A stretch of 64,000 bases of DNA from Saccharicrinis sp965230625 (lineage in GTDB: Bacteria; Bacteroidota; Bacteroidia; Bacteroidales; Marinilabiliaceae), in assembly GCA_965230625.1 (NCBI GenBank), contig CBDDLL010000001.1, positions 434,001-498,000 on the forward strand, written 5' to 3'. This document shows, one piece after another, positions 56,258 to 64,000 of the stretch (position 1 is the first letter of the stretch; each line of letters starts with the position of its first letter). Under the pieces are notes generated by a model. The model was given only the letters and a program-made list of their open reading frames with translations. It was not told the DNA's origin and ran no database searches. The position numbers and the translations under genes were made by a program.

Positions 56258-57427
56258 TTACAGTTCACCCTTAATGTATTTCAAAGACCATAAATCATTT
56301 TTATGCTCCTCAGGTGCTAATTCAACCGACTTTGCAGCATACTCTTTTGCTTTATCTTTTTGTCCTACTTTATATAAAATAAATGCATAAGTATCGGTAT
56401 TTGCAAAATTAGTATCCAACTCAACAGAGCGTTTGGCCATTTTAAGTCCTTTACTCATGATATCATTGCTCAATTCTACTTTTGAGTCTACAATCATCCA
56501 GGCATATTCATTTAACTTACCTGAGTTATCAAACTCGTACTTGATTCCAAAATCGGCTAATGCATTAAAAAATTTACTTTTATCCGTATCACGATAAAGC
56601 TTTTGAAGTTCCATGCCGGCGAATATTTTGTTTGCCATTCCTTCGTCCAGCTTAATCAACTCTTTCTTTTTGCTTTCAATTTTCGATGCATCTCCTGACC
56701 TCATTGCCATTCCCAATTCCATTCCCATTGTTCGCTCCAGAAATTGATCAACCTCGGCTTTGCTGCTCACTTTATAGAATTTATCCTTGTTTTCGATAAC
56801 AAAAATAAATTTATCATGAGAAGTCTCTTTTACGATATTTTTAATTATTTCCAGATCTTTCTGATTAATCAAATCTTCTGGTTTTCTTTTGTTGTAGTAT
56901 GCTTCGCTTGCTTCTGTAATGTTAAATCCACACTTTGAACCCGTTAAAACATAGTTTTGAAGAAATTCAACACTTCTTTCTCCCGATTTATATTTTTTTT
57001 CTAATGCAGCCCAATTCTTGTTAGGATCATTAGCTGTTTTTGCAATGTCAACTAACATTTTTGCATTACCTCCTCCAATTGATTTGTGTTGAATATTACC
57101 ATCTCCATCTAACCATAAAAGCGTAGGATAAGCTTTTACGTTGTACTTTTTAGCCAATTCAACACCCTCACCTTTTTCCATGTCCATTTTAACATTTACA
57201 AAATTGGCATTAAAAAAGTCACCTACTTCTTTCTGAGTAAATACTTTTTTTGCAAGCATCTTACATGGTCCACACCAAGTTGTGTAACAATCCATAAAAA
57301 CCATTTTCTTCTCTGCTTTTGCTTTAGCTAATGCCTCAGAAAAAGTTCCGTGTTCAAATTCTATTCCTTGAGCAAACATATTTCCACACAAGAGAACAAC
57401 CGCAACTACTACAAACAAATTTTTCAT
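56258..57427 (-). CDS. Thioredoxin-domain periplasmic protein with long helical C-terminus
   Basis: 389 residues from the ATG at 57427, chosen because the signal peptide MKNLFVVVAVVLLCGNMFAQ starts there. A longer frame to 57496 adds 23 residues without conservation. The thioredoxin domain (~20-135) has FMDCYTTWCGPCKMLAKKVF and cis-Pro in KAYPTLLWL. The C-terminal ~250 residues are helical with TPR-like units (YAFILYKVGQKDKAKEYAAK). It pairs with the M16 peptidase downstream. It is a paralogue of 43340 and of the short protein at 27636. A GGTTAA box array lies about 115 bp upstream. Confidence 0.9.
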   Translation of the reverse strand: MKNLFVVVAVVLLCGNMFAQGIEFEHGTFSEALAKAKAEKKMVFMDCYTTWCGPCKMLAKKVFTQKEVGDFFNANFVNVKMDMEKGEGVELAKKYNVKAYPTLLWLDGDGNIQHKSIGGGNAKMLVDIAKTANDPNKNWAALEKKYKSGERSVEFLQNYVLTGSKCGFNITEASEAYYNKRKPEDLINQKDLEIIKNIVKETSHDKFIFVIENKDKFYKVSSKAEVDQFLERTMGMELGMAMRSGDASKIESKKKELIKLDEGMANKIFAGMELQKLYRDTDKSKFFNALADFGIKYEFDNSGKLNEYAWMIVDSKVELSNDIMSKGLKMAKRSVELDTNFANTDTYAFILYKVGQKDKAKEYAAKSVELAPEEHKNDLWSLKYIKGEL

Positions 57428-57541
57428 ACTTTTTATATATTTAAAACATGAATCCCGAGTAACCAGGACTGATTCATTTCCTGGTAAATACTCCATGTTA
57501 AAATTAACATAGCTAAATAACTACATGCCTGATAAAAAATG

Positions 57542-57589
57542 GGTTAAAGTTTAGTTAATTATAATAATGGGTAGGTTAATTAAGGTTAA
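57542..57589. promoter_or_regulatory. GGTTAA box array upstream of the thioredoxin/M16 operon
   Basis: GGTTAA at 57542, AGTTAA at 57553, and GGTTAA at 57574 and 57584 give spacings of 11, 21 and 10 bp, all near whole helical turns. The core GGTTAATTAAGGTTAA is the same 16-mer as at 34138 and 60696. Confidence 0.5.
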
Positions 57590-57830
57590 TGGATATGTTT
57601 TTCTATATCTAACCTCGAAATTTTAAATTAATCTCCCAATTATGAAAACACTTTTACACCATACTAACAAGTATACTATTACAAAAACCATCGACCAATT
57701 TATAAATAAGATGAAACAAATATCATGATTTTATTCATCGTCTATTATATCTGTTATTTTCAACTGTTTAGAACTATTGAATTCTGAATGTTCAAGAATT
57801 GAAATACCTTAAAAAACTCCTTTATAAATA

Positions 57831-57857
57831 AAAAAACCCTCACATTAAAAATGTGAG
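57831..57857 (-). terminator. Rho-independent terminator (second) after the beta-barrel gene
   Basis: An 8-bp stem CTCACATT/AATGTGAG with a 3-nt loop has a run of seven or more T residues on the minus strand. The rest of 57590-57949 shows no gene. Confidence 0.75.
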
Positions 57858-57884
57858 AGCTCTAACCTAAACACGTAAAAGTAT

Positions 57885-57918
57885 GAAAAAACGGAGTAAA
57901 ATATTTGGCCACACTCCG
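57885..57918 (-). terminator. Terminator-like hairpin (first) after the beta-barrel gene
   Basis: Stem CGGAGT/ACTCCG (6 bp) with a 15-nt loop, six T residues on the minus strand, 32 bp after the stop at 57950. Confidence 0.55.
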
Positions 57919-57949
57919 CCATTAATGGATCACCACATCCATTATTCTA

Positions 57950-60619
57950 TTATAATTTGTATGAAAAACTTACCATATAAAAATTATTTAATGTTCGTCT
58001 ATAAGATTCAGAAATATATAAATCATCAACTGAGCGATTAACATCATTTTGGTTATTTGCAATATCGTATGCTGATACAGCAATTTCGCCCTTATTATCT
58101 TTAAATAGTTTTTTACTTAAACTCAAATTTACGAACCACCTATTATTGCCTTCCAGTGTACCAGAAGGACCTGTATATCTCTGGCTTGTATTTGTTTTAA
58201 ATATGAACTTCTTATAAAAATTCCAATAGAGATTTACTGCTGTTCGTTGAGTAAAATATCCTGATTGATTAGTTGTACTTGTTGTGTTTTCTACTACTGA
58301 ATAATCCGTGTTCGAATTAATAGTAAAATCAATTTTTTCGTTAATATTTGATGCTAAAGTAAAATTCTGCGATACATTTATTCTACTTGCCTCATTTTTA
58401 ATATTATTTAAAATATTTGGTGTTCTACTAAAGTTAATCCCTGTTCGTGAATTTAATTTGGATTTCAGTTTTTTTAGTGGAAAACTAAATGTTCCATCAA
58501 TACCCAAAGAAAATTGCCCATCTAAATTTACAGGTTGAGAGAATTGTCCTCCTGCTGGTAAAAAGTAAGAACCCAACACGGTAGTATCATTTTGAGCCAC
58601 TACTCTATTTTGCGCTACCATATTATTGGTTAAGCTCGCCTTCATTTGAATAGTCGTAAAAGTTGACTTTTTAACATTCGAACGAAACATTGCAAACGAA
58701 ATGCTATGTCGTGATGCCAACTTTAAATTAGGATTACCAGTTGATATGTATAATGGATTAGTATTGTCTACAATATCCTGTAAATTACTAACTGAAGGTA
58801 TTTGCTGATTCATTCCATAATTTAATGAAAAACGCTTATGCTTTTTTGAATTATACGACAACTTAATTTGAGGACTTATAGTTGTAAACTCTTCTTTAAA
58901 CATGCTTTCATCAGGAAATAATTCTTTGTTTTCCATATGGGTATTTGTAAAATCAATACCTGCATAGGTTTTGAACTTACCATGCTCGTTTCTGTATCCT
59001 AATTTACCAACATGAACAGATGATTTGTTTTCAAAATTATTAGAGGTGAGCGAATCCAACTCGCTATACTCTTGTATATTTTCATCAAAATCAAAAGTTT
59101 CTTTGTCAGATTCTTGCACATAATTTCTATACCTGTATCCCAATGATAAATGGCCTTTTTTCCCAATTTTTTCGTTATACGATAAACCAAGGGTTATATC
59201 GTTATTTAAAGTTTCATTATCCGAAATCTGATTTATATTTTGAGAGGTACTCCCATTACTATTAATTGTTTCTGAAAGTTGTTTCCTATCTCCTTGGTTA
59301 GAACGATATGAATATTTCAATTGAGTTGAAATTGATCTTCCTTTTTGATTTAATTTTCGAGTAAAGTTGACATCTCCACTTGCACTTAAGCTAGAATTGT
59401 TTGTTAAACTATTGTTCGAACTTGAGTTAATTAAATCTTCATTTAACAATGTTCTTGAAGATGACTCATTATCACTATCCGAAGTACTTGTTGAAAATTG
59501 AAAACTTGAGCTAAAATAATATTTCGGATTTTTACGACTACTCCACCTTAATCCTCCACTATGGTTATCCGAAGCACTTTGTGAAGAATTTTGGTTATAT
59601 AACTTTTGTCCAATTAACGAACCTGTTAAATATTCTCTGTTTGAAGAACTAACAGTGCCAGATTCTGAATTATTAAACGAATAATTTACTGAAAAATCAG
59701 TATCCCCTCTTAAACCAAAGTTGGCGTTAATATTATTATTCTTCATTTCGTCTCCGGAGATGGAATTCTGACCACTACCACGATTAATTCTTAAAGGAAC
59801 ATTAATATTATTTTTTTCTGCATTTGCATTAAAATGGTTACTCTCCATAAACCTGTTATAATTGGCTTTACCTGCATAACGTTCTTCTTTCCCCACCCCT
59901 GCTGCCAAATCTGTTTTAACAAATGCATTAGTATCCAAATTGGTAACTATATTTACGGTTTTGCCTTCTGTACTTTCCTCAAATCCAGAATGCTTAGTTC
60001 CATCACTTTTATATTGATATACTTCTATTTTTTTTATGATTTTGGGCGGAATCATATTTAATGCCTGAGATATATTATTACCAAAGAATTTTTTTCCATC
60101 CATCAATACCTCTTTTATTGTATCTCCCATTGCTAACAGCTTACCATCTACAGAATAAAAACCTGGCATTTTCATTAAAAGATCTCCTGCTGTTGCATCT
60201 AAGTTTACTTTAAAAGCATCTGGATTATATTGTGTAGTATCCCCTCTTTGAAAAGTTGGTGCAAGTGTACTCACAACATTTATTTCTTCAAGCATTGACT
60301 TTTCTTCGAATAGTTGAATCGTATCTAAACTTGCAACATCTTTAATTAAAAGTGTATCCTGATATTTATTAAATCCCAAAAATGATGCAGTAAAAATATA
60401 CTTACCTTTAGGTACTTCTATCTCAAATTTCCCATCTAATCCGGTTATTGTCCCATCACTCTTAATTGAATCCGATAAGTTTGTTAACATGATGGTAGCA
60501 CCAGGCAACGGAAGCTTTTCTTTTCCGTCTAAAATGGTACCTTTTAGTTTTAGTTTGCTCTGAGAAGAAGCACTAATTACTAATAATACCAATATACATG
60601 TAACAATTATTTTCCTCAT
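57950..60619 (-). CDS. Outer-membrane beta-barrel protein with carboxypeptidase-regulatory-like domain (TonB-receptor-like)
   Basis: 889 residues. A signal peptide (IIVTCILVLLVISASSQ) is followed by a beta-sandwich domain (~20-100; LKGTILDGKEKLPLPGATIM). A plug-like region (~105-240) has KMPGFYSVDGKLLAMGDTIK and LMDGKKFFGNN. A long Ser/Asn/Thr-rich barrel ends in the aromatic FYMVSFSYKL. It belongs to the Bacteroidota outer-membrane beta-barrel family related to TonB receptors but lacks a SusD partner. It is divergent from a histidine kinase/response regulator pair, sharing a 168-bp promoter region with GGTTAA boxes. Control by that system is likely. Confidence 0.9.
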   Translation of the reverse strand: MRKIIVTCILVLLVISASSQSKLKLKGTILDGKEKLPLPGATIMLTNLSDSIKSDGTITGLDGKFEIEVPKGKYIFTASFLGFNKYQDTLLIKDVASLDTIQLFEEKSMLEEINVVSTLAPTFQRGDTTQYNPDAFKVNLDATAGDLLMKMPGFYSVDGKLLAMGDTIKEVLMDGKKFFGNNISQALNMIPPKIIKKIEVYQYKSDGTKHSGFEESTEGKTVNIVTNLDTNAFVKTDLAAGVGKEERYAGKANYNRFMESNHFNANAEKNNINVPLRINRGSGQNSISGDEMKNNNINANFGLRGDTDFSVNYSFNNSESGTVSSSNREYLTGSLIGQKLYNQNSSQSASDNHSGGLRWSSRKNPKYYFSSSFQFSTSTSDSDNESSSRTLLNEDLINSSSNNSLTNNSSLSASGDVNFTRKLNQKGRSISTQLKYSYRSNQGDRKQLSETINSNGSTSQNINQISDNETLNNDITLGLSYNEKIGKKGHLSLGYRYRNYVQESDKETFDFDENIQEYSELDSLTSNNFENKSSVHVGKLGYRNEHGKFKTYAGIDFTNTHMENKELFPDESMFKEEFTTISPQIKLSYNSKKHKRFSLNYGMNQQIPSVSNLQDIVDNTNPLYISTGNPNLKLASRHSISFAMFRSNVKKSTFTTIQMKASLTNNMVAQNRVVAQNDTTVLGSYFLPAGGQFSQPVNLDGQFSLGIDGTFSFPLKKLKSKLNSRTGINFSRTPNILNNIKNEASRINVSQNFTLASNINEKIDFTINSNTDYSVVENTTSTTNQSGYFTQRTAVNLYWNFYKKFIFKTNTSQRYTGPSGTLEGNNRWFVNLSLSKKLFKDNKGEIAVSAYDIANNQNDVNRSVDDLYISESYRRTLNNFYMVSFSYKL

Positions 60620-60674
60620 CTATTAAAGTAAATCATTTCACATTGCGAAATAACGAAACGAATAAAGAATAAAA

Positions 60675-60711
60675 GGTTAACCTAAAGCTAATCAAGGTTA
60701 ATTAAGGTTAA
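60675..60711. promoter_or_regulatory. GGTTAA box array in the divergent beta-barrel/kinase promoter
   Basis: GGTTAA occurs at 60675, 60696 and 60706, with a degenerate AGCTAA at 60686, so the steps are 11, 10 and 10 bp. It lies just upstream of the candidate kinase promoter and 56 bp before the beta-barrel start. It matches the arrays at 34117 and 57542 and is the best candidate for the binding site of the response regulator encoded at 62452. Confidence 0.55.
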
Positions 60712-60720
60712 CGATTTGAT

Positions 60721-60748
60721 TTTGTGTAAATAAAACAAACTACATTTG
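60721..60748 (+). promoter_or_regulatory. Candidate promoter of the histidine kinase gene
   Basis: TACATTTG (60741-60748) matches the -7 consensus. TTTG occurs at 60721 and at 60715, giving spacers of 16 or 22 nt, both off the usual 19-20. It lies directly downstream of the box array, as expected for an activated promoter. Confidence 0.4.
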
Positions 60749-60787
60749 TTTTGTCTTGTAAAGTAAACCTTTAATGCAAAGATTATT

Positions 60788-62284
60788 ATGTCTATTGGAA
60801 CGATGTTGAATAAAAAGGTTCGTAATGTTTTTTTAATGGTATTTAGCCAGTTATTACTAACCTTATTTGTGGGGTATTGGTTAATTACACAATACGAAAG
60901 TGAGAAAAAAGATCTTCAAGAGAAGCTTTATCGAATGAACTATGAATTAGCAAGAGAAATGGTGAATCGACAAGTATATGATTGCGTATTATATCCAATA
61001 ATACAAAATATGGATTCAGCATGTATAGATAGTATTAAGTTTAAACATATAGAACTTCGTCCAGAAATTAAAAATAGTTTTATTGAGGAGACAATAACTT
61101 TTTTTGCTAATAATATAGACATTATACCGATAATAGATAAATTTTTGCATAGTGAATACCCACCATCAGAAAAAATAGACGAAAACACTTCAAACTTATT
61201 TTCTGAATTAATGAATATTTGTCACAGATATGGTATAAGAGTTAATCATTCAGAGCACCAGAATTCCCGTAGCTCAAACTCAATCCCTTTTGACAAAATT
61301 TACTTTGGTGATTTACTTAAGTCTCGACTTAAATACGAGGGAATAAATATTGAACTAACATGGGTTGGGATTGACGAACATATACCTATTGACGAAAACA
61401 TGGTTTTTATGGACCGGTATAATTATGATAAAAATAAGCATGAAATGGCTATTATTTTTAGCCAATATGAATCCTACCTTTTGTCTAAAATTCTTCCACA
61501 AATAATATTTGCTTTTATATTGGTTAGTATTACTGCATTTTCCTTAATTTTTACTTACCGAGGCTTCGTTAAACAAGTAAGGCTAAACATGTTACGATCC
61601 GACTTTATTAATAACATTACTCACGAACTTAAAATACCCGTTGCTACTGCAAAAGCAGCGTTAGAAGCATTACGCAGCTTTGGCTTAAAGGCAGATGAAA
61701 ATATTACTGAAGAATACCTTGAAATGGTTTCAAAAGAGATGAATCGTTTAGATAGCCTTACCTCCAGAGTACTTGAACATGCAAAAATGGAAGGTCAAAA
61801 GCATAGCATGAATCTTGAAGAAACAGATTTAACAGCTTTTTCGGAACATATTGTTAAATCGATGAAAGTTCTACTTAAATCCCAGGGTGTAAATATAAAT
61901 TTTGCATCTCCTGATATCCCAATAAAGGTTAGTATAGATAATGTATATGTTGAAGGGGTAATTAAAAATTTAATTGATAATAGCGTTAAGTACGGTGGAA
62001 GTAATGTAGCTATTCAGATAGTTTTATGGCAAGATGAGCGGTATGCTTACGTCTCAGTAAGTGATAATGGACCTGGAATCCCAAAAGAATATGTAAACAA
62101 AGTATTTGATAAGTTTTTCCGTGTTCCTAAAGGAGATAAGCACAATGTAAAAGGTTATGGTTTAGGATTAAGTTTTGTCGATTTGGTGATGAAGTACCAT
62201 AAAGGAAGCATCAAAGGTGAGAATTTAAAAGAGGGAGGTTGTAGATTTACTCTCCGATTTCCTTTAGATCAAAATAATATATAA
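60788..62284 (+). CDS. Sensor histidine kinase
   Basis: 498 residues. TM1 at ~12-33, a periplasmic sensor region ~34-234 of no recognised family, TM2 at ~236-256. The dimerisation/phosphoacceptor domain has SDFINNITHELKIPVATAKA (His279). The ATPase domain has N-box VIKNLIDNSVKYGG, G1 DNGPGIP, F-box FDKFFRVPKG and G2 GYGLGLSFV. It phosphorylates the response regulator encoded 158-167 bp downstream. The pair resembles Bacteroides RprX/RprY in organisation, but identity is not proven. Phosphatase and kinase activity should respond to an envelope signal. Confidence 0.94.
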   Translation: MSIGTMLNKKVRNVFLMVFSQLLLTLFVGYWLITQYESEKKDLQEKLYRMNYELAREMVNRQVYDCVLYPIIQNMDSACIDSIKFKHIELRPEIKNSFIEETITFFANNIDIIPIIDKFLHSEYPPSEKIDENTSNLFSELMNICHRYGIRVNHSEHQNSRSSNSIPFDKIYFGDLLKSRLKYEGINIELTWVGIDEHIPIDENMVFMDRYNYDKNKHEMAIIFSQYESYLLSKILPQIIFAFILVSITAFSLIFTYRGFVKQVRLNMLRSDFINNITHELKIPVATAKAALEALRSFGLKADENITEEYLEMVSKEMNRLDSLTSRVLEHAKMEGQKHSMNLEETDLTAFSEHIVKSMKVLLKSQGVNINFASPDIPIKVSIDNVYVEGVIKNLIDNSVKYGGSNVAIQIVLWQDERYAYVSVSDNGPGIPKEYVNKVFDKFFRVPKGDKHNVKGYGLGLSFVDLVMKYHKGSIKGENLKEGGCRFTLRFPLDQNNI

Positions 62285-62451
62285 TCTTATCTGTATTACA
62301 TTTTAGGTCAAGAATCAAAAATTTTTCTTTAGTGATTCTATGTAAAAATCAGTTCATTTCTCTATCGCACATTTTCAACAATGCGTAAGTTATTTGGTGT
62401 TTATACCATAAGTATTTATACTTTTGTCTTATATATAGATACTTGAAAATA

Positions 62452-63153
62452 ATGAAAACAAAAATTCTGTACGTTGAAGATGAGCCCAATCTGGGTAAAA
62501 TAGTTAATGATACGCTTCGTTTGCAGGGTTTCGACGTTGTATGGGAAACCGACGGAGGTAATGTAATGTCTCATTTTTTATCATTTACTCCTGAATTGTG
62601 TGTATTGGACATAATGCTTCCTAATGTTGATGGTTACGAATTATGCCAAAAAATCAGAGAGAAATATCCTGCTATACCTATTATATTTTTAACAGCAAAA
62701 GTAAGTACAGAAGACTTAATAAAAGGATTTGAAGCTGGTGGTACCGATTATATTAGAAAACCTTTTAGCATTGAAGAATTAATTGCCCGAATTAATAATC
62801 AAATCAATATTCATAATAATAGTAAAAATGAAAGTACTAGTAATAGTAAGTTCGAAGAGATTACTATTGGCTTATACAAATATCAACCTGAAAGATATGA
62901 GCTTGTTGCTCCATCGGGAGTGATAAAACTATCGAACAGAGAAGGTGAGTTATTACAAATGATGGCAGGAAAAGGAAGCCAAATAATTGAACGAAAGGAA
63001 ATACTAATGAAGATTTGGGGAGATGATTCCTTTTTTAACTCTCGCAACTTGGATGTTTATATCAAAAAATTACGTAATTATTTTAGCGAAGATCCTAATA
63101 TAGAAATTCAAACCCTAAGAGGTAAAGGGTATTTATTTTTAGTAAGGAGTTGA
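62452..63153 (+). CDS. OmpR/PhoB-family DNA-binding response regulator
   Basis: 233 residues from the ATG at 62452; an upstream TTG start would add three residues without support. The receiver domain has acidic pocket ED at 9-11, phospho-acceptor Asp53 in CVLDIMLPNVDGYE, Thr in FLTAK and Lys in IRKPF. The winged-helix effector domain (~140-233) includes LSNREGELLQMMAG and NLDVYIKKLRNYF, ending TLRGKGYLFLV. It is cognate to the kinase upstream. Proteins of this type bind tandem half-sites spaced 10-11 bp, the spacing of the GGTTAA arrays found at three places in the window. Confidence 0.95.
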   Translation: MKTKILYVEDEPNLGKIVNDTLRLQGFDVVWETDGGNVMSHFLSFTPELCVLDIMLPNVDGYELCQKIREKYPAIPIIFLTAKVSTEDLIKGFEAGGTDYIRKPFSIEELIARINNQINIHNNSKNESTSNSKFEEITIGLYKYQPERYELVAPSGVIKLSNREGELLQMMAGKGSQIIERKEILMKIWGDDSFFNSRNLDVYIKKLRNYFSEDPNIEIQTLRGKGYLFLVRS

Positions 63154-63196
63154 TAAGTATGGCATTTGTAGAAACGTAGTGCAATTAAGTGAGACT

Positions 63197-63523
63197 ATGA
63201 TATTATCTATTATTATACCGACCATATTAATATTATCACCAATTCTAGGATTTATAATCTACAGGTTTAGAATTAAGAAGAGAATTCGTCCAAAGATTAT
63301 TATTTCAGGTTTAATTGCAATTGTACTTGGATTGATATTACCATGGATTGCTACATTTGTTTCTGCACATGGATTGGCAGCTGGAATACCCAATGATACT
63401 TCCAAATGTGTAACTGGTGCTGCTACTTTCTTGTTTTTTGGCTATGTTATAAATTTGGTTGGTATTCCATTAATCGGATTGATTTTTTATATATTGTCAA
63501 AAGAACCTGATTCAAGAAAATAA
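63197..63523 (+). CDS. Small hydrophobic membrane protein of unknown function
   Basis: 108 residues from the ATG at 63197; a GTG at 63179 would add six. Three hydrophobic helices lie at ~2-20, 31-55 and ~75-100. The basic loop RFRIKKRIRPK suggests an N-out/cytoplasmic loop arrangement. No family is recognised. It ends one base before the next start, so the two genes form an operon, separate in theme from the kinase/regulator pair 40 bp upstream. Confidence 0.7.
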   Translation: MILSIIIPTILILSPILGFIIYRFRIKKRIRPKIIISGLIAIVLGLILPWIATFVSAHGLAAGIPNDTSKCVTGAATFLFFGYVINLVGIPLIGLIFYILSKEPDSRK

Positions 63524-63524
63524 A

Positions 63525-64000
63525 ATGATTGATAAAGATAGAAGAAAGAAATTAGCATTACATCTTAGGCAGCTTACTACAGGACAGATAAGTAATGACG
63601 ATTTTGAAGAAAGGATTATGAATGATATTACTAATGGTTGGCTGCCAGAACAGTATTATCGTTCGGAGGATTGCACAAATGATGATGGAATTATTCAATT
63701 AATCCTTGAATATTCGTGGTGTTTATATAATGACACAATGAATCACAAATTAAAAGGAAAGTATAGCCTGACGGATGAAACGATAAAAGAGATTGCAAGA
63801 TATATATTGTTTCTTCACTCGGAATTAGAATATAATTGGAAATATTTTGATGTTATCAATCCAACAATTCGGTTTTCTATCAAGGATTCACTTAAAAACC
63901 TATTTTCGTTAGGTAAGTTCAAAAATGAGATTATTGCTCAAAGAAACAAGGAACTTGAACTTATGAAAAGTGAAGGTGATTTTGAATATTGGCCTTTTAA
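63525..64000 (+). CDS. Hypothetical cytoplasmic protein, cut by right edge
   Basis: The ATG at 63525, one base after the preceding stop, opens a frame that continues for at least 158 codons to the end of the window without a stop. It starts MIDKDRRKKLALHLRQLTTG and is mostly helical, with many charged residues and a C-terminal stretch ELMKSEGDFEYWPF. No signal peptide or membrane helix is seen. I do not recognise a family. The gene is probably near its end, as the WPF motif often lies close to the C-terminus of such small proteins, but that is a guess. Confidence 0.75.
   Translation, partial: MIDKDRRKKLALHLRQLTTGQISNDDFEERIMNDITNGWLPEQYYRSEDCTNDDGIIQLILEYSWCLYNDTMNHKLKGKYSLTDETIKEIARYILFLHSELEYNWKYFDVINPTIRFSIKDSLKNLFSLGKFKNEIIAQRNKELELMKSEGDFEYWPF

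Noticed and set aside
60788..63153. Naming the two-component pair rprX/rprY
   Set aside because: The organisation resembles that system, but the sensor region cannot be compared from memory well enough to assign symbols.
63159..63179. Six-codon ATG frame before the small membrane protein
   Set aside because: MAFVET followed by a stop, with no sign that it acts as a leader peptide.

Overview
The window comes from a member of the Bacteroidota, most likely a marine or anaerobic member of the class Bacteroidia (an order such as Marinilabiliales is plausible but not shown). The evidence is AT-rich spacers, repeated sigma/FecR/SusC/SusD cassettes, Gld-type fused ABC permeases, TlpA-type thioredoxins carrying DUF4369, and TAnnTTTG promoter elements. 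No rRNA, tRNA, CRISPR array, phage module or transposase gene was seen.

Layout. (A) 1-2787, minus strand: ECF sigma factor, FecR anti-sigma factor and the first 85 codons of a SusC receptor cut by the left edge. (B) 2.9-6 kb: a lipoprotein alpha/beta hydrolase, then an AraC regulator paired with a small membrane protein. (C) 6.5-8.3 kb, plus strand: a gamma-glutamyltransferase-family enzyme. (D) 8.5-22.9 kb, minus strand: one apparent eight-gene operon running SusC, SusD, surface lipoprotein, aminotransferase, acidic-amino-acid symporter, S41-like protein, VPS10/BNR propeller protein, aspartate ammonia-lyase. It reads as capture of a peptide or amino-acid substrate followed by catabolism through aspartate to fumarate. 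A divergent gene (23.2-24.3 kb) for an unrecognised HTH-like protein faces it across a 54-bp palindrome. (E) 24.8-27.2 kb: an unusual Cache-PAS-CBS-DUF294 sensor. (F) 27.3-33.9 kb, minus strand: two fused ABC-2/GldG permeases around one ATPase, a thioredoxin, and the decayed tail of an M16 peptidase. (G) 34.2-43.0 kb, minus strand: sigma, FecR, STN-SusC, SusD and a PKD surface lipoprotein. (H) 43.2-53.1 kb, minus strand: sigma, FecR, STN-SusC, SusD, a TlpA-like lipoprotein and a thioredoxin-tetratricopeptide-like protein. (I) 53.3-57.5 kb: thioredoxin plus M16 zinc peptidase. (J) 57.9-63.2 kb: an outer-membrane beta-barrel protein divergent from a histidine kinase and an OmpR-family response regulator. 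(K) 63.2-64 kb: two small unknown genes, the last cut by the right edge.

Non-coding structure is rich. A 162-bp MITE-like element with inverted ends is present twice, 22 kb apart, with one mismatch. A stem-loop sits between fecR and susC in all three sigma/FecR loci. A family of heptameric AAGTATC repeats fills spacers of two minus-strand operons. Arrays of GGTTAA boxes with 10-11 bp periodicity lie upstream of the ABC operon, the thioredoxin/M16 operon and in the kinase/beta-barrel divergent promoter. This last pattern suggests that blocks F, I and J form a regulon of the response regulator encoded here, linking envelope transport, thiol chemistry and periplasmic proteolysis.
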